A stretch of 30,050 bases of DNA from CACORA01 sp044234625 (GCA_044234625.1 JBIIIP010000026.1:1-30050); one strand, 5' to 3'. Shown: positions 15,546-23,507, numbered from the stretch's first letter. Program-made: numbers and translations. Notes: generated from the sequence alone by a model not told the origin.

Positions 15546-16880
15546 TCACACGAGCGAGTCGATAGGGCTGCGGACCGCGATGCCTGGTTTGTTCATGACG
15601 TGCAGATAGATCATGGTCGTGCTCACATCCTTGTGCCCCAACAAGTCCTGGACGGTGCGGATATCGGCCCCGCCCTCGAGAAGGTGCGTGGCAAAGCTGT
15701 GACGCAGCGAATGCGGAACGGCGTGTTTTGCAATCCCGACTCTGGCGACTGCCCGCTTGAAGAAGTCGCCAAAAAACTCCGGCGACACGTGGTGTCGGCG
15801 AATGCTCCCCGTGCGCGGGTCTTTCGCCATCTGCCGGGAGGGAAACAGCCATTGCCAGCCAAACTCTTGAGCGGCACGCGGGTATTTCCGTTCCAACGCG
15901 TGGGGCAGAAAGACGGCGCCGAAGCCGCTTTGCAGGTCGCTCGCATGCAGTTGCCTCACCCGCTCGATTTGGTGCTGGAGAAGTTCGCGAAATTGCTCAG
16001 GCAGAACCGTGATTCGATCCTTGTCTCCCTTTCCGGAACGCACCACCAGATGGCCTTCGTCCAGGCACACGTCCTTGATCCGCAGGCGTCGGCATTCCTG
16101 GTGCCGCAGGCCCGCGCCGTACATGGCGGCAAACATCAGCCGCCGCTGCCCGTGAAATTCAGGTAACAGAAGTTTGATTTCAGGGCGACTGAGCACAACT
16201 GGCAGTCGGGAGGATTTCGTGGGGCGGACGACGTCGAGAAACTCCAGATCTCTGCCGAGCATGACCTTGTAGAGGAACAGCAGTGCGCACTTCGCTTGAT
16301 TTTGTGTTCCCGCGGTTACGTGCCCGCGCACGGCGAGATCGGTGAGAAACCTTTTGATATCCGGCTCGGCAAAACGCGAAAGATCGCTCGAGCCGCAGTG
16401 GCGGATGAAACGCATGGTCCAGCCGACGTAGGCGCGTTCGGTCTGGAGCGACCTGTGTCTCAGACGCAATTCCCGGCGCATGCCCTGAATGACGGGTGGT
16501 TCCTTAGGATCGATCTGTCCGACGAGATGCCGTTCATCGCGGGAGTTGGAAAAACCCTCGGGCACGGCCCCATTTTTTTCACGGTCTGCGAGCCGGCCGA
16601 GAGCAAGGCGAATGTTTTCCAGCGAAGGCACGTTTGTCTGCAAGACGAGCGTGCGATAGGCATCAATCGCTCGTACGGCCTGGAGCCGCTGCCAGGATGG
16701 TGTGCCGTTATCGCGAAGCCCGCGCAGGAACTGGATCACGGCGGTTTCAGAGACGGGAAGATTTCCGTCAGCGACGTTCAGGCTGGATGCATACCGTCGA
16801 ATCCAGCGAGGAAACCATTCCTTGTCGGCCTGTGGCAGTTTCGTCGAGGGGATGGTCGCGCAAAAACGAGCGACACTCAT
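15546..16880 (-). CDS. intI: integron integrase IntI with long N-terminal extension
   Basis: A 444-residue tyrosine recombinase; ordinary IntI proteins have about 320-340. Catalytic residues: R259 (GAGLRHQE), a Lys in the RSGKGDKD beta-hairpin (~284-287), H390 and R393 (PHSLRHSF), H416 (LLGHKD) and the nucleophile Y425 (TMIYLHV). The IntI-specific insertion between the hairpin and the H-R pair is at about 320-360 (ALERKYPRA, GWQWLFPSR). Residues ~1-120 precede the normal start region and look like a second SAM-like core-binding domain. The enzyme recombines attI with folded single-stranded attC to insert and excise cassettes. It lies opposite to the cassette array. Confidence 0.95.
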   Translation of the reverse strand: MSVARFCATIPSTKLPQADKEWFPRWIRRYASSLNVADGNLPVSETAVIQFLRGLRDNGTPSWQRLQAVRAIDAYRTLVLQTNVPSLENIRLALGRLADREKNGAVPEGFSNSRDERHLVGQIDPKEPPVIQGMRRELRLRHRSLQTERAYVGWTMRFIRHCGSSDLSRFAEPDIKRFLTDLAVRGHVTAGTQNQAKCALLFLYKVMLGRDLEFLDVVRPTKSSRLPVVLSRPEIKLLLPEFHGQRRLMFAAMYGAGLRHQECRRLRIKDVCLDEGHLVVRSGKGDKDRITVLPEQFRELLQHQIERVRQLHASDLQSGFGAVFLPHALERKYPRAAQEFGWQWLFPSRQMAKDPRTGSIRRHHVSPEFFGDFFKRAVARVGIAKHAVPHSLRHSFATHLLEGGADIRTVQDLLGHKDVSTTMIYLHVMNKPGIAVRSPIDSLV

Positions 16881-16930
16881 TGGGATGGCTCTCGAAAAGC
16901 GAAAACACGAGGACGATTGCGATAACTGGC

Positions 16931-16958
16931 ATTTTGTACATTATCCAGGACTCGTCAA
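16931..16958 (-). promoter_or_regulatory. candidate intI promoter
   Basis: On the minus strand, TTGACG (16958-16953) and CAAAAT (16936-16931) are 16 bases apart and about 50 bases before the intI start. I see no recognisable LexA box overlapping it, although planctomycete SOS boxes are not something I can identify by eye. Confidence 0.4.
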
Positions 16959-17034
16959 GCTGCCCTTTCTGCTGTTTTCGGCTCGCGGTAGGATTTGTGG
17001 GTGTTCAAAACCGTCCGGCGATAAAGAAATTATC

Positions 17035-17068
17035 TCCGTCGGACTCTGGCATAATTAGATTGTTCGCT
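17035..17068 (+). other. attI recombination site (core end)
   Basis: The core box GTTCGCT is at 17062-17068; recombination would fall between G17062 and T17063. It is the reverse complement of AGCGAAC, the R'' box of attC1, as expected for the border of the first cassette. The outer limit of attI is not visible. A -10-like CATAAT at 17050-17055 could belong to the cassette promoter Pc, but its -35 is poor. Confidence 0.7.
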
Positions 17069-17116
17069 GATAACGATCGTCGCGGCTGAAGCCCATTTAA
17101 ACGAAAGGATCGTCCG

Positions 17117-17596
17117 ATGACCAACGAAGCCCTTGTTCGCTCCCTGATCCGTAGTTCGATCCGTCGTGCCGTCGTCGAAAGCGGTGCAGCGGCGGTTGTC
17201 CTGGCTGCCTTTGCGGTCCTGCTGCCCGGAATCACCGCAGGAACGCCTGCTTATTACGGATGCCTTCTCATCATCGCTGGCGCCGGCTTTGTTGCCGGCG
17301 TGGTTTGGTCTCATGCATTGAGCTACCGCCTGCTGTCGAGCCATCCGGCGAGTGATGTGGGCTTCTGGCGAGCTGCTTTCCAAGTTCAAGCTCGATTGCT
17401 TCGCCTTGTGCCGATCTGGTACTGCGCGCCCCTTGGGCTTGGCTGCGTGCTGTTCATCACCCCGAGATCAGACGCGGGCCAAGCGTCATTCCTACTGCTC
17501 AGCAGCATGATCGTTACTGGCGCTGTCGTGGTGGGCTGGCTGAATCGATCAGCCGCGCGGAGTCTCGATGAAGCGGTAAGCCTTTTGGCTGAGTGA
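17117..17596 (+). CDS. cassette 1: four-helix membrane protein of unknown function
   Basis: A 159-residue protein with an AAAGGAT ribosome site 9-10 bases before ATG 17117. Four hydrophobic segments are visible: about 23-42 (AAAVVLAAFAVLLPGI), 46-66 (YYGCLLIIAGAGFVAGVV), 98-114 (VPIWYCAPLGLGCVLFI) and 123-141 (FLLLSSMIVTGAVVVGWL). An Arg-rich first helix precedes them. I recognise no family. As the first cassette behind attI it is the one most likely to be transcribed from the integron promoter. Confidence 0.8.
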   Translation: MTNEALVRSLIRSSIRRAVVESGAAAVVLAAFAVLLPGITAGTPAYYGCLLIIAGAGFVAGVVWSHALSYRLLSSHPASDVGFWRAAFQVQARLLRLVPIWYCAPLGLGCVLFITPRSDAGQASFLLLSSMIVTGAVVVGWLNRSAARSLDEAVSLLAE

Positions 17597-17618
17597 TCGC
17601 GTTACAAACCGCCCCAGC

Positions 17619-17706
17619 AGCGAACAAAGCGATGCAGCGGACTCGCGATAAAATCGTTTCCGATGGTTGGCCCAAGGTCGCGAGCCGCTGATCGCCGACG
17701 TTCTCC
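17619..17706 (+). repeat. attC1
   Basis: Runs from R'' AGCGAAC to R' GTTCTCC. Arms GCGATGCAGCGGACTCGCGA and TCGCGAGCCGCTGATCGC pair except for one extra G and one extra A on the 5' arm, the expected extrahelical bases. The loop is of the CCGATGG...CCCAAGG type. Confidence 0.95.
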
Positions 17707-17717
17707 GGAAAGAGTTG

Positions 17718-18203
17718 ATGCAGACCGTCGCTCAAGAATTGGTCGCGATCATCGAGCGGGTGACACCGATGCTCGACTCGCTGGCGCTGGACGAGACGCT
17801 CGCTGCCCGAGTGGATCCCAAGAAGTGGTCCCGCAAGGAAATCCTCGGCCACCTCATCGACTCTGCGTGCAACAACCAGCAGAAAGTCGTGCGGTTGATG
17901 CAGCAGCCCAATCTCGACTTTCCCGGGTATCGCCAAGACGACTGGGTGGCTGTCCAGAATTGGGCGAACGCTGACTGGAAAGGCATGGTCAGTCTTTGGG
18001 CCGCATACAACCGACACCTTGCCTACGTGATTTCAACCGTCAGCCCTGACCGTCTGAACAACACAATTCGAATCGAAGGTACCGGGCCGTTCACCTTGGC
18101 TTTCGTCATGTCTGATTATGTCGAGCACTTGAAGCACCACTTGCGGCAGATATTTCCGGACAGCGGAATTACGAGTGCCTTTGTGAATGTCTATCACGCC
18201 TGA
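17718..18203 (+). CDS. cassette 2: DinB-like metal-dependent protein
   Basis: A 161-residue protein from ATG 17718, with GGAAAGAG just upstream, the first in-frame start inside the cassette. It shows the DinB/YfiT four-helix-bundle pattern: LGHLIDSACNNQ with a His ligand at the first metal position, and YVEHLKHHLRQI with further His ligands near the C-terminus. Relatives include bacillithiol- or mycothiol-dependent transferases and stress-induced proteins; the thiol or substrate is unknown here. The gene ends before attC2 with its own TGA. Confidence 0.85.
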   Translation: MQTVAQELVAIIERVTPMLDSLALDETLAARVDPKKWSRKEILGHLIDSACNNQQKVVRLMQQPNLDFPGYRQDDWVAVQNWANADWKGMVSLWAAYNRHLAYVISTVSPDRLNNTIRIEGTGPFTLAFVMSDYVEHLKHHLRQIFPDSGITSAFVNVYHA

Positions 18204-18215
18204 AGGAATCGCGCG

Positions 18216-18303
18216 GGAGAACAACGCAATGCAGCGGACTCGCGATAAAATCGGTCGGTGTGGGTAATCCAAGGTCGCGAGCCGCTGATTGCTACCGTTC
18301 GGC
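18216..18303 (+). repeat. attC2
   Basis: R'' GGAGAAC (reverse complement of the cassette 2 start GTTCTCC) to R' GTTCGGC. The outer stem is GCAAT/ATTGC, a compensated change from GCGAT/ATCGC in attC1. Confidence 0.95.
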
Positions 18304-18308
18304 AGAAC

Positions 18309-18902
18309 ATGACGATGAGCGTTCAACAGTTCGCAACTCACTACTATTTGCGTGAGAATGGTCCGTTTCGCAGTTTGTCAGACCTTCCCGCTGGCTCTGA
18401 GGATCCGATTTTTCTAGACCTTCTCACGCGGCATAAGCGTGAGCTTGGCTATCGCCGCCGCTACGGCAAGGACTATATCCGTATTCGGCGTAGGGTGGAG
18501 GATCAACTCCGCGAACTCTTCATAGCACGAGGGGGTAATCCGCGCCGACGTCACCCCTTCTACCTCGTGTATGGAGAATCCGCCTGGTTCCGGGATCTGA
18601 ACGCAAATCAAGACGAGGTGCGCATCCCGCTATCCGATCTCGATCCCGAAACGACGTCGGTGACCTTCCCTGACAGCTTTATCGCACTAAGCCGAAACGA
18701 CAAGCCCTACTACAACCAAGTATTCCTGCTCGGCGAGCTTAGCGAGCTTGTCGAGCGGTTTGGAGTGCCCGCTAACGATCACTTGGTTCCGTACGAACGC
18801 TATTGGGAGACGGATTTCGAACTTTATATTGAGATTCAGCTCTGGGACACCCCGCCCAAATTCCCCAATGCCGAACAACGCGATGCAGCGGACTCGCGAT
18901 AA
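18309..18902 (+). CDS. cassette 3: unknown soluble protein ending inside attC3
   Basis: A 197-residue protein from ATG 18309; a second ATG two codons later is possible. It has no signal or membrane segment and many charged and aromatic residues (YRRRYGKDYIRIRRR, HPFYLVYGESAWFRDL, YERYWETDFELYIEIQLW). I recognise no family. It lacks a stop of its own: translation enters attC3, adds EQRDAADSR and ends at the conserved TAA, so the tail is attC-encoded. The start lies only six bases after the attC2 R' box, leaving little room for a ribosome site other than attC bases. Confidence 0.75.
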   Translation: MTMSVQQFATHYYLRENGPFRSLSDLPAGSEDPIFLDLLTRHKRELGYRRRYGKDYIRIRRRVEDQLRELFIARGGNPRRRHPFYLVYGESAWFRDLNANQDEVRIPLSDLDPETTSVTFPDSFIALSRNDKPYYNQVFLLGELSELVERFGVPANDHLVPYERYWETDFELYIEIQLWDTPPKFPNAEQRDAADSR

Positions 18903-18958
18903 AATCCGGCGGCGTGGATAATCCCTTGGTCGCGAGCCGCTGATCGCAATCGTTCGGA
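18871..18958 (+). repeat. attC3
   Basis: R'' GCCGAAC to R' GTTCGGA. The loop is of the GTGTGGATAATC type (here GCGTGGATAATC). It supplies the stop codon of the cassette 3 gene. Confidence 0.95.
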
Positions 18959-18962
18959 AAAA

Positions 18963-20933
18963 ATGAAAATACGCACACTCAAAGTCCTCGCCTTTGTTTC
19001 CGTCGTCGCAAGCAGCGCCATCGGCCAGCATTGCGCCGTTGCTGTCGATGTGAGGCAGGAGTCGTCTTCCCGCCAGGGTGTCACCGCAAAATTTGAACGC
19101 CATCCCCGCACCAGATTCGAGATTCGCGGCCCCCTGGGCAAGCAGATCGAGGGCGCTGTTCAAAACTGGCTGATTCCGGCGCCGCGGGACAATCCCGCGA
19201 TGCTCGACATGTTCACCGACCAAGACAAGCAGCCCTATCGACAGTTGCTTCCATGGTCCGGTGAGTTTTTCGGCAAATATCTCACCGCTTCGACCCAGAT
19301 GATCCGGCTGACCAGTGACCCAAGGCTCCAGGCGACTGTCGAGAAACTTGTAGCCCGTGCCGTGACGCTTCAAGCCGAGGACGGCTATTTGGGTCCATGG
19401 CCAAAGGAGTTCCGCCTCCGGAAAGGAGCTCCCAACTGCGAGCTGTTTGGCCTGCCTCATGCGGAACCATGGGATGCGTGGGGGCACTACCACGCCATGG
19501 TCGGCCTGTTGCTGTGGCATCAAACCACAGCAGATCCAAAGGCCCTGGCTTGTGCGACGCGGATCGCCGACATGCTTTGCGATCGGTTCCTCGACAATCC
19601 GCGAGAACGGCTGCACGACACCGGCGCGCATGAGATGAACCAGGCCCCGGTTCATTCTCTCGCGTTGCTCTACCGCCTTACTGGTAAGGACCGTTATCTC
19701 CGCATGGCGGAGCAGATCGTCACGGAGTTCGCCGTTCCACCGGCAGGCGACTACCTGAACGCGGCGATTGCTGGCAAGGAGTTTTGGCAGACGCCGAAGC
19801 CGCGATGGGAAAGTCTGCACCCCATCATGGGCTTGAGCGAGCTCCATCTTCTGACTGGGAAGGAGCCGTACCGCAAGGCATTCGAGCACCTGTGGTGGAG
19901 TATCGTGCGGGCAGATCGGCACAACACGGGCGGCTTCAGTTCGGGCGAGAAAGCCACCGGCAACCCCTATGCCGGCGGTTCCATCGAAACATGTTGCACG
20001 ATTGCATGGATCGCCATGAGTGTCGAGATGCTGCGCCTCACCGGCGATCCGATCGTTGCCGACGAAATTGAACTATCGACTTTGAATTCCGTCGTCGGGC
20101 TGCATTCGCCGGATGGCGCGTGGTGCACGTATGACACCCCCATGGACGGCATCCGTGTTCCCAGCACCACGGCGATCGCATTCCAGAAAAGGCCCGGATC
20201 CGAGCAACTCAACTGTTGTTCGGTGAACGCCGCCCGCGGATTTGGGATGATCAGCGACTGGGCTCTGATGCAAGAGAACGTGACCGAGGCCCTGGTCCTG
20301 AATTGGTATGGACCGTCGACCATATCCACCGTCATCAATGAAGTGCCGGTGACGCTCCGCCAGGAGACCGACTACCCTCGGCAGGGTCGCATCGACATCC
20401 ATGTCGAGCCGAAGTCCGCGACGCCGTTTGTTCTCAAGTTGCGAGTGCCGCACTGGTCGGCTACGACGAAATGTTCGGTGAATGGGGAGCCCGTAGAGGT
20501 GGAAGCAGGTAGTTACTGCGTCCTTGACCGGCGCTGGGGGCACGGCGATCGTGTGGCGCTGGAGTTTGACATGCGACCGCGGGTCTGGGTTGGAGAGCGC
20601 GAATGCGACGGAAAGGCCGCACTCTACCGCGGTCCGATTCTATTGGCATCGAATACCGAGGCACGGGAACAGCCCACTTTGGATCTGGCACGTTTCGACG
20701 TCGCGGTGGTCGAACCGTCCGACCGCCTGGGTAGCTGCCTGCTCACGGTCGATGTGACCGACTCGGGTGGAAAGACGCTCCGGCTCAGCGACTTCGGCAG
20801 CGCTGGCCAGAACCAGTCCCCGTACACATCATGGCTGAAGGCAAAAGGTGTGGCCGCTGTCCCTTTTACGCCGGGCAATCCAAGACGCACGACTATGTCC
20901 GGTGCCCCGAATACGAAGTCAATCGTCCACTGA
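18963..20933 (+). CDS. cassette 4: exported GH127-type beta-L-arabinofuranosidase-like glycosidase
   Basis: A 656-residue protein with an N-terminal signal peptide (MKIRTLKVLAFVSVVASSAIG). The catalytic signature of GH127 is present: Glu-x-Cys at E342/C344 (IETCC) and the Cys-Cys pair C418-C419 (LNCCSVN). In the characterised enzyme HypBA1 the Zn-bound set is E338, C340, C417 and C418, so spacing and positions agree closely. An alpha/alpha-barrel region (LGPWPKEF, DAWGHYHAMVGL) precedes a beta-sandwich end (KLRVPHWS, YRGPILLA). It probably removes L-arabinofuranose or a related sugar from plant or algal polysaccharide outside the cytoplasm. It is very large for a cassette gene. ATG 18963 lies five bases after the attC3 R' box. 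Confidence 0.88.
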   Translation: MKIRTLKVLAFVSVVASSAIGQHCAVAVDVRQESSSRQGVTAKFERHPRTRFEIRGPLGKQIEGAVQNWLIPAPRDNPAMLDMFTDQDKQPYRQLLPWSGEFFGKYLTASTQMIRLTSDPRLQATVEKLVARAVTLQAEDGYLGPWPKEFRLRKGAPNCELFGLPHAEPWDAWGHYHAMVGLLLWHQTTADPKALACATRIADMLCDRFLDNPRERLHDTGAHEMNQAPVHSLALLYRLTGKDRYLRMAEQIVTEFAVPPAGDYLNAAIAGKEFWQTPKPRWESLHPIMGLSELHLLTGKEPYRKAFEHLWWSIVRADRHNTGGFSSGEKATGNPYAGGSIETCCTIAWIAMSVEMLRLTGDPIVADEIELSTLNSVVGLHSPDGAWCTYDTPMDGIRVPSTTAIAFQKRPGSEQLNCCSVNAARGFGMISDWALMQENVTEALVLNWYGPSTISTVINEVPVTLRQETDYPRQGRIDIHVEPKSATPFVLKLRVPHWSATTKCSVNGEPVEVEAGSYCVLDRRWGHGDRVALEFDMRPRVWVGERECDGKAALYRGPILLASNTEAREQPTLDLARFDVAVVEPSDRLGSCLLTVDVTDSGGKTLRLSDFGSAGQNQSPYTSWLKAKGVAAVPFTPGNPRRTTMSGAPNTKSIVH

Positions 20934-21028
20934 TCAAGCAAGGGCTAGCAAAGCAACAGCGGGAGACATTTCACCGAAACGTTATTGGTGTGGCAACTGA
21001 TCTCCAGAGACCACGCAGGTGGAGCTGT

Positions 21029-21116
21029 CCCGAACTAAGCGTTGCAGCGAACTCGCGACCAAGTCGGTCGATTTTGGAAAGCCTTTTCCGCGAGCCGCTG
21101 ATCGCGGGCGTTAGCC
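21029..21116 (+). repeat. attC4 (diverged)
   Basis: R'' CCCGAAC differs by one base from the expected TCCGAAC; R' is GTTAGCC. The arms GCGTTGCAGCGAACTCGCGA and CGCGAGCCGCTGATCGC are partly mismatched, and the central loop is unlike the others. The site belongs to the GH127 cassette. Confidence 0.88.
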
Positions 21117-21184
21117 GCGTGAAAGCTGAGTCCGTGTGCGTGCCGTCACTGTGTGCGGTATGATTTTCGCGTGAGGACCAACCC

Positions 21185-21388
21185 ATGTGCGATGCCGCCG
21201 TCGAACTGATCCAGACGTTTTCCGCCTTGTCGCGTAGCGACCAGTACGCAGTTCTTCTCGAGTTGGCTCGAATCTCCGAGGCAAACGCCGGCCCGCTCTC
21301 GGATGAGGAACTTACGGCGGCCGGTGAGTCAGTCTTCGCCATGTATGACGCCGAGGAGGCCGGTCATGGCGAAGCCCAAAAGGGGTGA
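21185..21388 (+). CDS. cassette 5: antitoxin-like small protein paired with a MazF-type toxin
   Basis: A 67-residue acidic protein (ALSRSDQYAVLLELARI, then GPLSDEELTAAGESVFAMYDAEEA) encoded just upstream of, and overlapping by 23 bases, the MazF-like gene. No DNA-binding domain is obvious; the C-terminal acidic stretch could wrap the toxin. GTGAGGACC provides a ribosome site, and a -10-like TATGAT at 21159-21164 may allow transcription independent of the array. The antitoxin role is inferred from position. Confidence 0.72.
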   Translation: MCDAAVELIQTFSALSRSDQYAVLLELARISEANAGPLSDEELTAAGESVFAMYDAEEAGHGEAQKG

Positions 21389-21692
21389 GGTCTGGCTTGT
21401 AGATATGGGGTACGCCGCAAAGGTGCGTCCGGCTTTAGTTCTCAGCGGTCTGGTCCTCGACGATGAACGTGCATTGACAACGGTCATTCCTCATACAACA
21501 AGCGTACGCGGAACGCGGTTTGAGATTCCGACGAGTGTTGGATGGCTGAAGAATGGCGCGTTTGATGTGCCGGGCATCGGAACGTATCCAACCGTGAAGC
21601 TGATGCGAAAGCTTGGCGATCTTCCGCAAGAGCTATTGGGTCTCGTAGCAAGTCGCGTCGTAATGCTGCTTGCCCTCCCTGGCAACCCATGA
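21366..21692 (+). CDS. cassette 5: MazF/PemK-type endoribonuclease toxin
   Basis: A 108-residue protein from ATG 21366. The SH3-like MazF fold is evident: KRGEVWLVDMG, KVRPALVLSG (the RPA/V Arg of the active site), LTTVIPHTTSVRGT (the conserved Thr/Ser cluster) and YPTVKLMRKLGDLP. Such toxins cleave mRNA or rRNA when their antitoxin is lost. TA pairs are frequent in large integrons and are thought to stabilise the array. The gene carries its own stop four bases before the attC5 R'' box. Confidence 0.9.
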   Translation: MAKPKRGEVWLVDMGYAAKVRPALVLSGLVLDDERALTTVIPHTTSVRGTRFEIPTSVGWLKNGAFDVPGIGTYPTVKLMRKLGDLPQELLGLVASRVVMLLALPGNP

Positions 21693-21695
21693 GAC

Positions 21696-21785
21696 GGCTA
21701 ACCCAGCATTGGAGCCGACTCGTGATAGCGTCCAGGGGTGTAGATGGGCTGGTTGGCTGCGAGTGGCTCAATGCAGCCGTTCGCT
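21696..21785 (+). repeat. attC5 (distinct subtype)
   Basis: R'' GGCTAAC (exact match to the cassette 5 start GTTAGCC) to R' GTTCGCT. The arms GCATTGGAGCCGACTCG and CGAGTGGCTCAATGC pair well but differ in sequence from all other sites; the loop is G-rich and unrelated. Ninety bases long. Confidence 0.92.
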
Positions 21786-21793
21786 CAAGACAG

Positions 21794-22063
21794 ATGACAC
21801 AGGTGCGCTCATTCACGCCGATCTCATTTGACGACTACATCGCTAAGCATCTCGCTGCAAATCCGAGCGATGATCGTGCTGAGGTAGTCGCTAATCTCGC
21901 GACTGCCCTCGCGGCATTCAAATCGGGAGCAACATGCTCATGCGGCGAGCTGATATGGGTCATAGGCTCTGCCTTTGCTGGCCACGCTTGCTTCACTTGC
22001 ATTTCCGGCGGAACCGATTCCAGTCAAGACTTTGAGATCGCCGAGGCTTGCCACGGGGCATGA
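21794..22063 (+). CDS. cassette 6: small Cys-rich protein of unknown function
   Basis: An 89-residue protein from ATG 21794. The N-terminal half is helical (FDDYIAKHLAANPSDDRAEVVANLATAL). The C-terminal half carries CSC and, 17 residues on, CFTC, a CxC...CxxC pattern that could bind zinc. There is no signal peptide. I recall similar hypothetical proteins but cannot name a family. The gene fills almost all of a 366-bp cassette. Confidence 0.75.
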   Translation: MTQVRSFTPISFDDYIAKHLAANPSDDRAEVVANLATALAAFKSGATCSCGELIWVIGSAFAGHACFTCISGGTDSSQDFEIAEACHGA

Positions 22064-22151
22064 GCGAACAACGCAATGCAGCGGACTCGCGATAAAATCC
22101 GGCGGTGTGGATAATCGTTTGGCCGCGAGCCACTGATTGCCCCCGTTCGGC
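22063..22151 (+). repeat. attC6
   Basis: R'' AGCGAAC to R' GTTCGGC. Stem GCAAT/ATTGC; the inner arm CAGCGG faces CCACTG, a pair that is G.T only on the bottom strand. Confidence 0.95.
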
Positions 22152-22165
22152 CGCAAAAGGCACGT

Positions 22166-22774
22166 GTGAACGACCAAGTATTCGCCTCTGAGCCTGCTCT
22201 CCTGTCGGCAATCGCCGCCGACGGGCAGGCATTGGGCTTTGCCGCCGCGTCGGAGCCGCGGACCGGTAGCCTCCTTCAGGTACTGGCGGCGTCAAAGCCG
22301 GGTGGTCGGCTCCTTGAGTTGGGCACCGGCACTGGAGTCGGTACCGCTTGGCTACTCTCCGGGATGGACGCAGCGGCTCGGCTGGACACCGTGGATAGCG
22401 AACCGACGGTCGTTGCTGTCGCTCGCCGGCACTTGGGCAGCGATCCGCGAGTACGGTTTCACTTAGCGGATGGCGAGGTCTGGCTGCGGAACTACAAAGG
22501 CCCTTCCTTCGATTTAGTCTTTGCCGACTCTTGGCCGGGTAAGTTTAGCGCGCTCGCGGATGCGCTTACGCTGCTCGCGCCGGGCGGACTGTACGTCATC
22601 GACGATCTGCTACCACAAGCAAACTGGCCGGATGGGCATGGCGCACGAATCGAGCCGCTTCTAGCCCATCTGGAAGCACTGCCCGGGTTTTCTTGTGTAC
22701 GGCTTGCTTGGGCGAGTGGACTTGCCTTGGTCGTGCGCCATGCCGAACAACGCAATGCAGCGGACTCGCGATAA
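22166..22774 (+). CDS. cassette 7: class I SAM-dependent methyltransferase
   Basis: A 202-residue protein starting at GTG 22166 with AAAAGG seven bases upstream. The Rossmann SAM-binding motif LLELGTGTGVGT is at about residues 49-60. It is followed by the acidic end of strand 2 (LDTVDSEP), LADGEVW, FDLVFADSWPG (motif for strand 4), and LAPGGLYVIDDLL. The pattern resembles O-methyltransferases of the COMT/TylF-like group, but the substrate is unknown. It has no stop of its own: the frame runs into attC7, adds EQRNAADSR and ends at the TAA there. Confidence 0.88.
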   Translation: MNDQVFASEPALLSAIAADGQALGFAAASEPRTGSLLQVLAASKPGGRLLELGTGTGVGTAWLLSGMDAAARLDTVDSEPTVVAVARRHLGSDPRVRFHLADGEVWLRNYKGPSFDLVFADSWPGKFSALADALTLLAPGGLYVIDDLLPQANWPDGHGARIEPLLAHLEALPGFSCVRLAWASGLALVVRHAEQRNAADSR

Positions 22775-22830
22775 AATCGGTCGGTGTGGATAATCCCTTG
22801 GTCGCGAGCCGCTGATCGCGGGTGTTCGGC
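22742..22830 (+). repeat. attC7
   Basis: R'' GCCGAAC to R' GTTCGGC. GTGTGGATAATC-type loop; GCAAT faces ATCGC, a wobble that is allowed only in the bottom strand. It gives the stop codon of the methyltransferase gene. Confidence 0.95.
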
Positions 22831-22835
22831 GAAAT

Positions 22836-23390
22836 ATGAGTGTGTGCCTTATTCGCTCCGCAACCAATGCCGATGCCGTCGAGGCAGTGGCTGTGATGCG
22901 CCGCTCAATTGTGGAGTCGTGTGTGGCCGACCACCGCAATGATGGTCCCACGCTGGAACGTTGGCTTCGCAACAAAACCCCGGAAGCCTTTCGCGTGTGG
23001 CGAAACTGGCCCGACAATTTCATGGCCGTGGCAGTCGTGCAGGGAATGATTTGCGGGCTCGGTGCCGTCCGTCAAAGCGGCGATCTTGACGTTTGCTATG
23101 TGCATCCCTCTTGGCAACGACGCGGAATTGGCCGCTCGCTTCTGCTCGCGTTGGAGTCTCAGGCTCATGACTGGGGGCTCCAGATGCTGAGGCTTATCAG
23201 TTCACGAGCGGCACGCGGCTTCTATGAGAGCCACGGCTGGACGTTCGTGCCTGAGGAGTCCGGTCCCGGGTACGGCGTTCTCTTTGACTACCGTTACAGA
23301 AAGAAGTTGACGCAGTCGCCGAACAACGCAATGCAGCGGACTCGCGATAAAATCGGTCCTGATGGAACGTCCAAGGTCGCGAGCCGCTGA
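22836..23390 (+). CDS. cassette 8: GNAT-family acetyltransferase with attC-encoded tail
   Basis: A 184-residue protein from ATG 22836. GNAT motif A, with the acetyl-CoA loop, is VHPSWQRRGIGRSLL (~90-104). Motif B is FYESHGWTFV. The N-terminus (IRSATNADAVEAVAVMRRS) is also typical. Substrate unknown; GNAT proteins acetylate amines, including antibiotics. The frame has no stop before attC8 and reads it in a different frame from cassettes 3, 7 and 10. This adds NAMQRTRDKIG and further residues until TGA at 23388-23390, so about 21 tail residues come from attC. Confidence 0.88.
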   Translation: MSVCLIRSATNADAVEAVAVMRRSIVESCVADHRNDGPTLERWLRNKTPEAFRVWRNWPDNFMAVAVVQGMICGLGAVRQSGDLDVCYVHPSWQRRGIGRSLLLALESQAHDWGLQMLRLISSRAARGFYESHGWTFVPEESGPGYGVLFDYRYRKKLTQSPNNAMQRTRDKIGPDGTSKVASR

Positions 23391-23405
23391 TTGCCAGCGT
23401 TCGCC
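23318..23405 (+). repeat. attC8
   Basis: R'' GCCGAAC to R' GTTCGCC. Stem GCAAT/ATTGC; loop of the CTGATGGAACGTCCAAGG type. Almost its whole length is read as the end of the GNAT gene. Confidence 0.95.
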
Positions 23406-23507
23406 AATAGTCCTGACCGCGAATGCTGGGCTCCCCGGAGTTTTCTGGCTCCGTGCCCAAGCGGTAAACTAGTTGTGTTTGCTCCCCGCACATCAAGGAG
23501 AATACCC

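Noticed and set aside
15529..15549. Hairpin between ettA and intI as a shared terminator
   Set aside because: The stem is bulged, overlaps the intI stop and lacks a T-run on either strand.
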